Assembly (NCBI GenBank): GCA_965250245.1
Contig: OZ252296.1
Coordinates: 1,178,001-1,242,000 of the forward strand
Source of the DNA: JABDIP01 sp965250245
GTDB lineage: Bacteria; Pseudomonadota; Alphaproteobacteria; DSM-16000; Inquilinaceae
DNA length: 64,000 nucleotides
Direction of reading: 5' to 3'
The notes below the pieces were generated by a model. It was not told where the DNA came from and searched no databases. It saw only the letters and a list, made by a program, of their open reading frames with translations. Positions 25,835 through 38,418 of this stretch are shown here, in pieces. Made by a program: the position numbers and the translations under genes. Numbering within the stretch: the first letter of the stretch is position 1; each line of letters opens with the position of its first letter.

Positions 25835-26626
25835 ATGATCCGCGCGGCATTGAAGGCCCTACACGCACTGGCGGGGTTGGTCTTGTCGCTGGGACGGGCG
25901 CTTCTCGATTGGCTCAAATCGGGCCGCAACCTGGTCCGGACATCCCTCATTGCCACAATCGTCGCCACCTGCTGGGTGGCACTCGACCGGTGCGCAACGG
26001 CAAGCCGTGGAATTTCCGGCGATCCGTTCTCCACCGAACCGGTCCAGATCAACATCGGCGAGCGCGGCTACGCGGTTCCGCGCAACTACATGTCGCATGT
26101 GACACGCAGCACGACGGACGGCAGCGACAGGACCGCGGTTCTGCATGTCCTGTGGCCGGGCCTCAAGCCGAAATCGCAAGAGAACATTGAGCTCTGGCGG
26201 CAGCGGGATCGCAGCACGTTCATGAGGATCCTGATCAACACCTTCACTGGCGAAGGATACGACAACCTGCAAAACGCGCTGAACAATGCATCGCGAACCG
26301 AGATTCCGTTCTCCATAGCCGGAGAGCCGAATTCCCTTGGCTTGCTGGAGCACCTGCGGGTTCTGCCTCGTGGGACGAGCGATCGATATTTCGTTACGGC
26401 CGATCCCGATTATCGGACTCCATCCGGACACCCGGTCGTGATCTCTTGCCCCAATTTCGTGCCGCCCAGGGATGACGTGCCGCTCGAGCTGCAGACCCTG
26501 TGCAGGGTCAATTACCGGCTCGAGGACGGCGCCGGGCTCCATTTCGAGTTCGAGATGGTCAACCTCGAGCACTGGCGTGAGATCGACGAAAGCGTCCGCG
26601 CCCTCGTCAACTCCTTCAGCAGATGA
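25835..26626 (+). CDS. Unrecognised membrane-anchored protein
   Basis: A 263-residue protein I cannot place. Residues 1-35 are basic and amphipathic, residues about 36-51 (SLIATIVATCWVAL) form one membrane anchor, and the remaining 210 residues are a soluble, presumably periplasmic, domain with two cysteines close to the end (ISCPNF and LQTLCRVNY). The soluble domain has a mixed α/β look with LHVLWPGLKPKS and GLHFEFEMVNLEHW. GGGAGGG precedes the chosen ATG by eight bases; an earlier in-frame ATG has no site. It stands alone, 207 bp after the RND gene; base composition is slightly less GC-rich than its neighbours. Confidence 0.6.
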   Translation: MIRAALKALHALAGLVLSLGRALLDWLKSGRNLVRTSLIATIVATCWVALDRCATASRGISGDPFSTEPVQINIGERGYAVPRNYMSHVTRSTTDGSDRTAVLHVLWPGLKPKSQENIELWRQRDRSTFMRILINTFTGEGYDNLQNALNNASRTEIPFSIAGEPNSLGLLEHLRVLPRGTSDRYFVTADPDYRTPSGHPVVISCPNFVPPRDDVPLELQTLCRVNYRLEDGAGLHFEFEMVNLEHWREIDESVRALVNSFSR

Positions 26627-26791
26627 CCGGATCGATTGCGCGGCGGATCTCGTCGCGGCGATGTTCGGCGACTTGATGCCCGGGTTCGGCGGGCGCGGGA
26701 ATAGAACCGGCCATCGGGTGTCCAAGGAGGACCGGCACGCGCGTCGAGACGCGCTGGCCGGGTCACCTCCGACCGCCGAAAGGACACCTCC

Positions 26792-27205
26792 ATGCAGAAC
26801 CCGCTACTCCGCATCGCCGCGGCCGTGATCGCCGCCGGGATTGCCGGCACGCTCGTCAACGCCGTGGCGGCCGCCGTGGTCGTGGACGGCGCGCTGATCC
26901 GCTTGGCCCTGGAGCCGGGCCGCTATGCGGTCGCGATCCTTGTCGCCCTTGCCCTGCCGATTGCCTTCCTACTGCCGGATCGGCGCATGGCGTCCGGTCT
27001 CTCTTTGCTCGTCCTGATCCTTGTGCCGTCGCTGATCGCCAAGCTGGTGCTGGGCGTTGGCGCGCCCTGGGCGACGGTGATCGGACTGAACGCCGTCTAT
27101 GCGATTGCTGCGCTGCCGGTCTACGTCCTGGTCGCGAAGCCACTGCGCAAGACGAGCGGTCCGGACACCGAATTAACGGATGGCAACCCCAGCCGGCTGT
27201 CCTAA
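26792..27205 (+). CDS. Small integral membrane protein
   Basis: A 137-residue protein with four hydrophobic segments (AAVIAAGIAGTLVNAVAAAV, AVAILVALALPIAFLL, LSLLVLILVPSLIAKLVL, VIGLNAVYAIAALPVYVLVA), typical of four-helix inner-membrane proteins, and a short hydrophilic tail. I recognise no family. AAAGGA lies nine bases before the ATG, which supports it as a real gene. It is separated from the previous gene by 165 bp and from the sugar isomerase gene by 47 bp, so it could be co-transcribed with the latter, but no functional link is visible. Confidence 0.6.
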   Translation: MQNPLLRIAAAVIAAGIAGTLVNAVAAAVVVDGALIRLALEPGRYAVAILVALALPIAFLLPDRRMASGLSLLVLILVPSLIAKLVLGVGAPWATVIGLNAVYAIAALPVYVLVAKPLRKTSGPDTELTDGNPSRLS

Positions 27206-27252
27206 ACTCTCGGCCAATCAGCATACAATTGGAGCGAGGGGAGGCGACGGCG

Positions 27253-28308
27253 ATGAAGACCATGCAGGGCCCGGCGATTTTTCTGGCGCAGTTCGCGGGG
27301 GACGAGGCGCCGTTCAACAGCCTGGACGCGATCAGTGGATGGGCCTCGAGCCTGGGCTACAAGGGCATCCAGATCCCGAGCTGGGACGGAAGGCTGTTCG
27401 ACCTGGCGCTGGCGGCGGAAAGCGCCGATTACTGCGACGAGGTCAAGGGCACGCTGGCGGCCCACGGGCTGGAGCTGACCGAGCTGTCGACCCACCTGCA
27501 GGGCCAACTGGTCGCGGTGCACCCGGCCTATGACACGGCGTTCGACGGGTTCGCAGCGCCCGAGGTGCGGGGCAATCCCGCGGCGCGCACGGAATGGGCG
27601 GTCAACCAGTTGAAGATGGCGGCCAAGGCGTCCGAGCGGCTCGGCCTCAACGCCCATGCCACCTTCTCCGGCGCGCTCGCCTGGCCCTATGTCTACCCCT
27701 GGCCGCAGCGGCCGGCGGGGCTGATCGAGACCGCCTTCGACGAGCTGGCGCGGCGCTGGCGGCCGATCCTGGACGCCTTCGACGCGTCGGGCGTGGACGT
27801 CTGCTACGAGATCCATCCGGGCGAGGACCTGCACGACGGGGCGACCTTCGAGATGTTCCTGGAGCGGGTCGACAACCATCCGCGCTGCAACCTGCTCTAC
27901 GACCCCAGCCATTTCGTGCTGCAGCAGCTCGACTACCTCGCCTACATCGACCTCTATCACGAGCGCATCAAGGCCTTCCACGTGAAGGATGCGGAGTTCA
28001 ACCCGACCGGCCGGCAGGGCGTGTATTCCGGGTTCCAGAACTGGGTCGACCGGGCCGGGCGGTTCCGCTCCCTGGGCGACGGGCAGGTCGATTTCGCCGG
28101 CATCTTCTCCAAGCTGGCGGCCTACGATTTCGACGGCTGGGCGGTGCTGGAATGGGAATGCTGCCTGAAGCATCCGGAGGTCGGCGCGGCGGAAGGCGCG
28201 CCGTTCATCGAGGCGCACATCATCCGCGTCACCGAGAAGGCCTTCGACGACTTCGCCGACGCCGGCACCGACGAAGCCGCCAACCGCAAGATGCTGGGCA
28301 TCGGTTAG
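27253..28308 (+). CDS. Sugar phosphate isomerase/epimerase (AP-endonuclease-2 TIM barrel)
   Basis: A 351-residue cytosolic TIM-barrel enzyme related to xylose isomerase-like epimerases. The four expected metal ligands can be seen in YEIHPGED (Glu), YDPSHF (Asp/His), AFHVKDAEF (His) and AVLEWECC (Glu). It lacks a signal peptide and fits the family length. It is followed by a Gfo/Idh/MocA dehydrogenase on the same strand; such pairs carry out oxidation and epimerisation of uncommon sugars or cyclitols. GGGGAGG stands eight bases before the ATG. Specific substrate unknown; a role in xylose use together with the downstream xylB is possible but unproven. Confidence 0.85.
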   Translation: MKTMQGPAIFLAQFAGDEAPFNSLDAISGWASSLGYKGIQIPSWDGRLFDLALAAESADYCDEVKGTLAAHGLELTELSTHLQGQLVAVHPAYDTAFDGFAAPEVRGNPAARTEWAVNQLKMAAKASERLGLNAHATFSGALAWPYVYPWPQRPAGLIETAFDELARRWRPILDAFDASGVDVCYEIHPGEDLHDGATFEMFLERVDNHPRCNLLYDPSHFVLQQLDYLAYIDLYHERIKAFHVKDAEFNPTGRQGVYSGFQNWVDRAGRFRSLGDGQVDFAGIFSKLAAYDFDGWAVLEWECCLKHPEVGAAEGAPFIEAHIIRVTEKAFDDFADAGTDEAANRKMLGIG

Positions 28309-28331
28309 GCCGGTCCGAACGGAGATTTTCA

Positions 28332-28480
28332 CCTCTCCCCTTGCGGGAGAGGTCGGATCGCGACGCGATCCGGGTGAGGGGTCGCGCGGCGTCCGCCGCG
28401 CACGAGACTCTTCAATAGACCCCTCACCCTCCCAACGCCTTCGGCGTCGGGTCCCTCCCTCTCCCACAAGGGGAGAGGGG
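28332..28480. repeat. Palindromic intergenic repeat, family A, copy 1
   Basis: The gap between two plus-strand genes is filled by GC-rich inverted sequence: CCTCTCCCCTTGCGGGAGAGG at the left, a GGATCGCGACGCGATCC hairpin, GGGTGAGGGGTC, and the reverse arms CCCCTCACCCTCCC and CTCCCACAAGGGGAGAGG at the right. The same module occurs again near 29.8 kb. Elements of this kind are common between genes in alphaproteobacterial chromosomes. Transcribed, it would fold into a long branched stem. Confidence 0.8.
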
Positions 28481-28531
28481 CAAAGGTTTTGCCGCCTTAG
28501 ATGGTCGGCTGAGAACGTCGGGAGGAAACAC

Positions 28532-29716
28532 ATGGCGATTGAAGGGAAAGCTGAAGGGCGCGCGAGGCGGCTAAGGCTCGGCATGGTCGGTGGCGGGCAG
28601 GGGGCGTTCATCGGTGGTGTGCACCGGATCGCCTCGCGGATCGATGACCACTACGAGCTGGTGGCGGGGGCGCTGTCCTCCGATCCGGATCGGGCGCGGG
28701 CATCGGCAGCGGAGCTGCGCATCGATCCCGAGCGCGGCTATGGCAGCTTCGCGGAAATGGCGGAGGCCGAGGCCGGCCGCGAGGACGGCATCGACGCCGT
28801 GGCCATCGTCACGCCGAACCACGTGCACCACGCCGCCGCCAAGACCTTCCTGGAGGCCGGCATCCATGTCATCTGCGACAAGCCGATGACCACCTCGCTG
28901 GAATCGGCCCTGGACCTGGTCAACACGGTCAAGCGCACCGAGCTGATCTTCGGCCTGACCCACAACTACACCGGCTATCCGATGGTCCGGCAGGCGCGCG
29001 AGATGGTCGAGGCCGGAGAGCTCGGGACGATCCGCGTGATCCAGGCGGAGTACCCGCAGGACTGGCTGTCGACCCGGCTGGAGAACGAGGGCCAGAAGCA
29101 GGCGGAATGGCGCACCGATCCGGAGCGCAGCGGCCCCGCCGGATGCGTCGGCGATATCGGCACTCATGCCTTCAACCTGGCCGCCTTCATCACCGGGTTG
29201 GAGGTCGAGTCCATCGCGTCCGACCTGTCGACCTTCGTCGGCGGCCGGCAGCTCGACGACAACGCCCATATCATGCTGCGTTACCAGAGCGGCGCCCGGG
29301 GCATGATCTGGGCCAGCCAGGTCGCGCCGGGCAACGAGAACGCCCTGCACATCCGGGTCTATGGCGAGAAGGGCGGGCTGGAGTGGTTCCAGGAGCATCC
29401 CAACCAGCTCCACCACACGCCGCTCGGCGAGCCGCCGCGCACCATCAGCCGCAGCGGCGCCGGAGCCGGTGCGGCGGCGGCCCACTCCAGCCGCATCCCG
29501 CCGGGCCATCCGGAGGGGTATCTGGAAGGCTTCGCGCAGCTCTATGCCGACATCGCCGAGCAGATCTCCGCGCGGATGGAGGGGCGCATGCCGGACCCGA
29601 TGGCGCGCCTGGTGCCGACTGTCGAGGACGGCGCGCGCGGCGTGAAGTTCATCGAGGCGGTGGTGGATTCGAGCCGCCAGAACGGCGCCTGGGTGGACGC
29701 GTCGCTGTCGTTGTAA
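28532..29716 (+). CDS. Gfo/Idh/MocA family oxidoreductase
   Basis: A 394-residue NAD(P)-dependent dehydrogenase. The Rossmann motif is LGMVGGGQGAFIGGVH near residue 17, the catalytic lysine sits in ICDKPM near residue 117, and VGDIGTHAFNLAAFITG carries the Asp and His expected in the active site. The subgroup with GGGxGAFIGxVHR is often linked to sugar isomerases of the type encoded just upstream. GGGAGGAAAC lies before the ATG. It is bracketed by two copies of the same palindromic repeat. Substrate is likely a sugar or cyclitol. Confidence 0.88.
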   Translation: MAIEGKAEGRARRLRLGMVGGGQGAFIGGVHRIASRIDDHYELVAGALSSDPDRARASAAELRIDPERGYGSFAEMAEAEAGREDGIDAVAIVTPNHVHHAAAKTFLEAGIHVICDKPMTTSLESALDLVNTVKRTELIFGLTHNYTGYPMVRQAREMVEAGELGTIRVIQAEYPQDWLSTRLENEGQKQAEWRTDPERSGPAGCVGDIGTHAFNLAAFITGLEVESIASDLSTFVGGRQLDDNAHIMLRYQSGARGMIWASQVAPGNENALHIRVYGEKGGLEWFQEHPNQLHHTPLGEPPRTISRSGAGAGAAAAHSSRIPPGHPEGYLEGFAQLYADIAEQISARMEGRMPDPMARLVPTVEDGARGVKFIEAVVDSSRQNGAWVDASLSL

Positions 29717-29740
29717 GTATTGCCTGCGATGCGTTCTTAG

Positions 29741-29883
29741 ACCCCTCACCCTCCCACGGCTTCGCCGCGGGTCCCTCCCTCTCCCTCAGGGGGAGAGGGG
29801 CAACGGTTCAGCGCTGGCTCCAAGCCCTCTCCCCTTGCGGGAGAGGGAGGGACCCGCGGCGAAGCCGTGGGAGGGTGAGGGGT
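29741..29883. repeat. Long inverted repeat, family A, copy 2
   Basis: Two arms of about 58 bp face each other across a 25-bp centre: the left arm begins ACCCCTCACCCTCCCACGG and the right arm ends in its exact reverse complement. The first 45 or so bases of each arm match without error. The element lies between the convergent stops of the dehydrogenase and the histidine kinase genes, so the long stem may also end transcription from both sides. It is the same sequence module as the copy near 28.4 kb. Confidence 0.85.
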
Positions 29884-29922
29884 CTCAGGAAGACTCGATC
29901 GAAGATCGCAGCAGCAACAGGA

Positions 29923-31983
<2,061 letters not shown>

Positions 31984-32398
31984 ACTATCCTCTCGAATCC
32001 TGCCAGTTTCAGGTCCGGTCGGTCGAAGTCATTGGCGGCAGAGGAGGATCGGGCCCGAGCCGCACAGTGCGAAACGCACCTTCGCGGCGTGGCCCGCCGT
32101 GACTGTGTCCATGCCTCCTCCGCGCCGTCGGTCCTTGGATGCGAACAACCGTCCGCGGCAACGGCGACCTTCTTATTGGATGGCGGGTCGTTGTTTTCCC
32201 AACCCAGGAAAGTGGCCGAAATTTGTTAAGGTCCGCTTAACTTTTGCAGAATGCGCGTCTTTGTGATCGCCGGAACGGCGGCTCCGGGCACCGCGCCGAT
32301 GCGCCCGAATCGGAGCATGGCCAGCGCGGGCGCGGCAGGCTAGCCTGACGCCGTACCGGGGCGCCAGTCCCCGGAGCCATGGGGAGGAACAACGGCGC
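31984..32398. other. 415-bp divergent intergenic region
   Basis: Between the sensor kinase (minus) and xylB (plus). No frame looks coding. It contains an inverted repeat (listed separately), an AT-rich stretch around 32170-32245 unlike the surrounding sequence, and the xylB ribosome site (GGGGAGGAAC) at the end. Promoters for both genes are expected here, but I cannot fix their -35/-10 boxes. No RNA gene was recognised. Confidence 0.55.
32225..32241. promoter_or_regulatory. Inverted repeat GTTAAG-N5-CTTAAC, candidate operator
   Basis: Perfect 6-bp arms separated by GTCCG, within the AT-rich part of the divergent region between the sensor kinase and xylB. The size (17 bp) suits a dimeric regulator. 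In alphaproteobacteria TTAA-N7-TTAA-like boxes are bound by CtrA, and GTTAAG-N5-CTTAAC carries two TTAA half-sites, so CtrA control is one option. No regulator gene is adjacent. Confidence 0.35.
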
Positions 32399-33864
<1,466 letters not shown>

Positions 33865-33868
<4 letters not shown>

Positions 33869-35355
33869 GCACGCCCATCGGCAAGCCGAAGCGCATGCGG
33901 TCCGTCGCGACCCTGGGCGCGGTCGGCGCCCTGTTGGTGACCGCGTTGGCCATGCCGCTGCCGGGCTCGGCGGAACCCATGATCGGCGACGAGCGGGCCA
34001 TCGGCCGCCATCTGTCGCATGCCGAGATCGTGTCCGGCGCCATCGACCTGGACGAGGTGATCGCGGCCGGAGAGCACCTGTTCACCGCCCGCTTCACGCG
34101 CCTGGACGGCGCCGGCCGGCCGGCGGCAACCGCCGCCGAGGTCCCGACCCGGCGTCCTGTCGGGGCGGCGCCCGACATGCTGCGCACCTCCGGCCCGGAT
34201 GCCAGCGCCTGTGCCGGCTGCCACAACCAGCCGGCGGCGGGCGGCGCCGGCGATTTCGTTGCCAACGTCTTCGTCGCGCCCCAGGACATCGAATACGATT
34301 TTGACAGCGTGGCGCCGGACCTCAGCATGGAGCGCGGCACCGTGGCGGTGCATGGCGCGGGCCTGCTGGAGCTGTTGGCGCGGGAAATGACCGCCGAGCT
34401 GTGGCGGCAGCGCGACGCGGCGGTCGCTCAGGCCCGCGACTCCGGAGAGGCGGTGCGCGTCGCGCTGTCGGCCAAGGGCGTGCCCTTCGGCTGGCTGACG
34501 GCGTATGCGGACGGCATCCTCGACACCGACGCGGTGGACGGCGTCCACCCGGACCTGATCGTGAAGCCGTTCGGGCAGAAGGCGGTGACCATCTCGCTGC
34601 GGCAGTTCAGCGTGACCGCCTTCAATCAGCATCACGGCATGCAGCCGGCCGAACGCTTCGCGGCCCGCTGGACCGGCGAGGCCGATTTCGACCGCGACGG
34701 TCATTCCGAGGAGCTGACCGAGGGCGACGTCACCGCGACGGTGCTGTTCCAGGCGACCCTGCCGCCGCCGGCACAGATCGTGCCCGACCATCCGACCTTG
34801 CGCGCCGCCGTCGAGCGCGGCGAGGCGCTGTTCCTGGAGATCGGCTGCGGCACGTGCCATGTCCCGGAACTGGTCCTCGACAGCGCGCTCTTCGTTGAGC
34901 CCGGCCCCTTCAATCCGGCCGGGACGTTGCGTGCCCAGGACGGGGCCGGTGTCGTCGCGGTCGATCTCGCGTCGCTGTGGGGCGACCGCGTCGAGCGCAC
35001 CGCGGATGGCCGGGTCATCGTCCGGGCCTACACCGACCTGAGGCGCCACCAGATCGCCGATCCGCAAACGCCCTTCTTTGCCAACGAGCGCATCACCCAG
35101 AACTTCGTCGCCCGCGACCGGTTCCGGACCGCCCCGCTCTGGGGCGTGGGATCGACCGCGCCCTACGGGCACCGGGGCGATCTGGGCACCCTGGCCGAGG
35201 CGATCGCCCATCACGGCGGCGAGGCGGCGGCGGTGCGCGAGGCCTATGCGGCGCTTTCGGAGGCCGACCGGGCCTCGGTGATCGAGTTCCTCAAGAGCCT
35301 CCGCATTCCGGAAGGGCCCGCGACGGGGCAGCAGCGCGCGGAGGCCGTCCAATGA
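33865..35355 (+). CDS. Di-heme c-type cytochrome, DHOR/thiol-oxidoreductase family
   Basis: A 496-residue periplasmic protein. A signal peptide (residues about 10-37, ending PGSAE) leads into a mature part with two c-type heme sites: CAGCH at 116-120 and CGTCH at 328-332. PYGHRGDLGTLAEAIAHHGGEA near the C-terminus is typical of the di-heme oxidoreductase family (PF06537). Function of this family is poorly known; proposed roles are electron transfer or peroxide handling. Its GTG start overlaps the xylB stop (GTGA) and its own stop overlaps the next ATG, so three unlike proteins are translationally coupled. Confidence 0.85.
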
Positions 35356-36992
35356 GCCGGGCGGTTGCGGGCCTGCTCTCGTGTGCCGCCGCTGTCCTGG
35401 TCTCGACGGCGGCCATAGCAATCGATTCGCCGAGCTTCGTCGATGAGGCGGCCGATGCCGGCGTCGATGTCGCCTATACCGGCGGGTGGGAGCATTTCGT
35501 GGGCGGCGGGGTCGCGGTCTTCGATTGCGATGCGGACGGCTTTCCCGACCTCTATTTCGCCGGCGGCGCCGATCCGGCAAAGCTGTATCGCAATGCGGGA
35601 CATCGCGGCGGGCCATTGCGGTTCGCCGAGATCGCGGACTCGCCGCTGTCCCTGACGGCGGTCTCCGGCGCCTACCCGCTGGATATCGACAGTGACGGCC
35701 TGCTTGACCTCGCGGTGCTGCGGGTCGGCGAGAACCTGCTGTTTCGCGGTCTGGGCGGATGCCGGTTCGAGCCGGCCAACACGCTGTGGGCCTTCGATGG
35801 CGGCACCGACTGGTCGACCGCGTTCAGCGCCGTCTGGGAACCGGGGGCCGACTGGCCGACCCTGGCCATCGGCAATTATGTGGATCGGGCGCGGGAGGGG
35901 GCGCCCTTCGGCACCTGCCACGACAATTACATCCTGCGGCCGGCCGAAGGCGGGTTCGCACCGGCGATGCCGCTCAGGCCCGGCCATTGCAGCCTCTCCA
36001 TCCTGTTCAGCGACTGGAACCGCGACGGCGTGCCCGACCTCAGGATCAGCAACGACCGGCAGTATTACCGGGGCGGACAGGAACAGCTCTGGCAGATCGC
36101 AGAAGGGCGGGTCAGCGAATACGGCCCGCAGGATGGCTGGCGGCCGCTGAAGATCTGGGGCATGGGGATCGCCAGCCACGATCTGACCCGGGACGGCTAT
36201 CCGGAATACTTCCTCACCAGCATGGCCGACAACAAGCTGCAGACCCTGGCCGCCCGGTCGGCCGGGGCCCGGTTCGGGGCGCTGCAGCCGGCCTATGAGG
36301 ACATCGCCTACGGGCTGGGGGCGACGGTGCACCGGCCCTATGTCGACGGCGAGATCAAGCCGTCGACGGCCTGGCATGCCGAGTTCGACGATCTCAACAA
36401 TGACGGCTTCATCGACCTGTTCATCGCCAAGGGCAATGTGGAGGGCATGGTCGACTTCGCCGCGCGCGACCCCAACAACCTGCTGCTGGGCCAGGCCGAC
36501 GGCGCGTTCCGCGAGGCCGCGCCGGAGGCCGGGATCGTGACCTTCGAACGCGCCAGGGGGGCGGCGGTGGCCGATCTGAATCTCGACGGGCTGCTGGACA
36601 TCGTGGTCGTCAACCGCGAGCAGAATGCCGAGCTCTGGCGCAGCCTTGGGGCCGGCCCGGCCGAGGATGGCGGCGCCCGGCCGATGGGCGGCTGGTCGAT
36701 GCTGCGTCTGGTTCAGCCCGGCCCCAACCCCCATGGCGTCGGCGCCTGGGTCGAGGTGCGGACCGGCGCCCATGTCCAACGCCGCGAGATCATCGTCGGC
36801 GGCGGCCATGCCGGCGGAGAGGCCGGCTGGATCCATTTCGGCGTCGGCACGTCGGAGCGGGTCGAGGTCCGGGTGCAGTGGCCGGACGGCACCTGGGGGC
36901 CGTGGCTGCGCGGCTTCAGCAATCAGTTCATGGTCATTGAACGGGGCCGCGAGCGCCCGCTCTACTGGCAGCCACCGCCGGCAGCGGGGTAG
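35352..36992 (+). CDS. FG-GAP/VCBS repeat protein with C-terminal ASPIC/UnbV domain
   Basis: A 546-residue exported protein. Signal peptide of about 24 residues (ending AAIA). FG-GAP/VCBS propeller blades with calcium-binding loops are visible: VFDCDADGFPDLYFAG, PLDIDSDGLLDLAVLR, DWNRDGVPDLRISN, DLTRDGYPEYFL, DLNNDGFIDLFIA and DLNLDGLLDIVVV. The last 110 residues form the ASPIC/UnbV domain (GVGAWVEVRTG, GGGHAGGEAGWIHFGVG, VRVQWPDGTW). These proteins often lie beside di-heme cytochromes. The ATG overlaps the cytochrome stop (ATGA). Likely anchored or acting in the periplasm together with the cytochrome. Confidence 0.88.
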   Translation: MSRAVAGLLSCAAAVLVSTAAIAIDSPSFVDEAADAGVDVAYTGGWEHFVGGGVAVFDCDADGFPDLYFAGGADPAKLYRNAGHRGGPLRFAEIADSPLSLTAVSGAYPLDIDSDGLLDLAVLRVGENLLFRGLGGCRFEPANTLWAFDGGTDWSTAFSAVWEPGADWPTLAIGNYVDRAREGAPFGTCHDNYILRPAEGGFAPAMPLRPGHCSLSILFSDWNRDGVPDLRISNDRQYYRGGQEQLWQIAEGRVSEYGPQDGWRPLKIWGMGIASHDLTRDGYPEYFLTSMADNKLQTLAARSAGARFGALQPAYEDIAYGLGATVHRPYVDGEIKPSTAWHAEFDDLNNDGFIDLFIAKGNVEGMVDFAARDPNNLLLGQADGAFREAAPEAGIVTFERARGAAVADLNLDGLLDIVVVNREQNAELWRSLGAGPAEDGGARPMGGWSMLRLVQPGPNPHGVGAWVEVRTGAHVQRREIIVGGGHAGGEAGWIHFGVGTSERVEVRVQWPDGTWGPWLRGFSNQFMVIERGRERPLYWQPPPAAG

Positions 36993-37005
36993 ACCGGAAG
37001 CGATC

Positions 37006-38400
37006 ATGAAGACCGTCGAGCTCGCCAGGATCGACTTGCCGGACTTCGGTCGGCCGCGTGTCGAGCCGACGATCCCGGCGGAGACCTATGAGGCGCGGAT
37101 TGCAGCGGCACGCGCTGCAGCCGCGGCTGCCGGGCTCGATGCGCTGATCGTTTACGCAGACCGCGAGCACGCCGCAAACCTGGCCTACCTGACCGGCTAT
37201 GATCCCCGGTTCGAGGAGGCGCTTTTGATCCTCGTGCCGGAACGGCTGCCGGGGCTCCTGGTCGGCAATGAGGGCCACGGTTACGCCGCCCTCAGCCCGG
37301 TCGAGATCGACGTAATCCTGTTTCAGAGTTTCAGCCTCCTGGGGCAGCCGCGCGGCGACAGCGGGCAACTGGCCGACATTCTGCACTCCAGGGGCCTCAA
37401 GCAGGGGGACCGGATCGGCGTCGCCGGCTGGAAGTTCTTCCAGCCAGGTGAGTGCGACGATTCCGACACCTGGCTGGAGGCGCCGAGTTTCATCGTCGAC
37501 ACGCTGCGTCGGGTTGCCGGCCGCCATGGTGCGGTGGTGAACGCGACCCGTCTGTTCATGGACTCTGCGGGCGGGCTGAGAACCATCAACGATGTCGATC
37601 AACTCGCCCGCTTCGAATTCGCGGCGTGCCATACCTCCTCAGCGGTCCGAAATGCCCTGTTCGATGTCCGCCCCGGGATCAGCGAGTTCGAGCTCGTCCG
37701 GCGGATGGGCATGATCGGCCTGCCGCAGTCCTGCCATCTGATGCTGTCAAGTGGACCCCGGGCGTCGATCGGCCTGTGCAGCCCCTCCGAGCGGCGGATT
37801 GAGGCTGGGGATCCGTTGTTCGTGGCCTATGGCGTCTGGGGCGCCTTGAACGCCCGCGCCGGATTTGTCGTCGAAGACGCCACGGGGTTGCCAGCTGGCA
37901 TCCGCGACTATGTCGAGCAGCTGGTGGCGCCTTACTTCCGCGCCGTCGCAGAATGGTACGAGACCGTCGGGATCGGCGTCCCCGGAGGCGCCCTGTTCGA
38001 GATCGCCCATCGGCATCTCGGCGACCCGTTTTTTGGCGTCGGGCTGAACCCCGGCCATCTGATTCATCTCGACGAGTGGCTGCACTCGCCGATTTATCGC
38101 GGCAGCATGGAATCGCTGAAATCGGGCATGGCGCTGCAGATGGACATAATCCCGGCTACCGGTACGCCGTATTTCACCGCGAACATCGAGGACGGCATCG
38201 CGCTCGCCGACGAGGCCCTGCGCGCGCTCCTCGCCGACGCCTACCCGGACGCCTGGAACCGGATTCAGGCCCGACGGGATTTCATGGCCGACGCGCTGGG
38301 AATCCGGCTGAAGCCGGAGGTCCTGCCGTTCAGCAGCATTCCAGGGTACCTGCCACCGTTCCTCCTGGACCCTGGCAGGGCCCTCCGCGTCCGACACTGA
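37006..38400 (+). CDS. M24-fold (creatinase/aminopeptidase P-like) protein lacking metal ligands
   Basis: A 464-residue protein with the two-domain creatinase/prolidase shape: an N-terminal domain with ALIVYADREHAANLAYLTGYDPRFEEALLI and a C-terminal pita-bread domain. In active M24 enzymes two Asp, one His and two Glu bind metals; here the first Asp segment is replaced by GDPLFVAYGVWGALNARAG and the His/Glu segments by LNPGHLIHLDEWLHSP and GMALQMDIIPATG, so most ligands are missing. It may be a metal-independent hydrolase like creatinase or a binding protein. It starts 13 bp after the UnbV gene and uses more AT-rich codons than its neighbours. Confidence 0.75.
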   Translation: MKTVELARIDLPDFGRPRVEPTIPAETYEARIAAARAAAAAAGLDALIVYADREHAANLAYLTGYDPRFEEALLILVPERLPGLLVGNEGHGYAALSPVEIDVILFQSFSLLGQPRGDSGQLADILHSRGLKQGDRIGVAGWKFFQPGECDDSDTWLEAPSFIVDTLRRVAGRHGAVVNATRLFMDSAGGLRTINDVDQLARFEFAACHTSSAVRNALFDVRPGISEFELVRRMGMIGLPQSCHLMLSSGPRASIGLCSPSERRIEAGDPLFVAYGVWGALNARAGFVVEDATGLPAGIRDYVEQLVAPYFRAVAEWYETVGIGVPGGALFEIAHRHLGDPFFGVGLNPGHLIHLDEWLHSPIYRGSMESLKSGMALQMDIIPATGTPYFTANIEDGIALADEALRALLADAYPDAWNRIQARRDFMADALGIRLKPEVLPFSSIPGYLPPFLLDPGRALRVRH

Positions 38401-38418
38401 CCCGCGATCGTCGGCCGA

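Noticed and set aside
27253..28308. TIM-barrel protein as xylose isomerase XylA
   Set aside because: Sequence belongs to the AP-endonuclease-2/sugar epimerase group and is too short and dissimilar for XylA.
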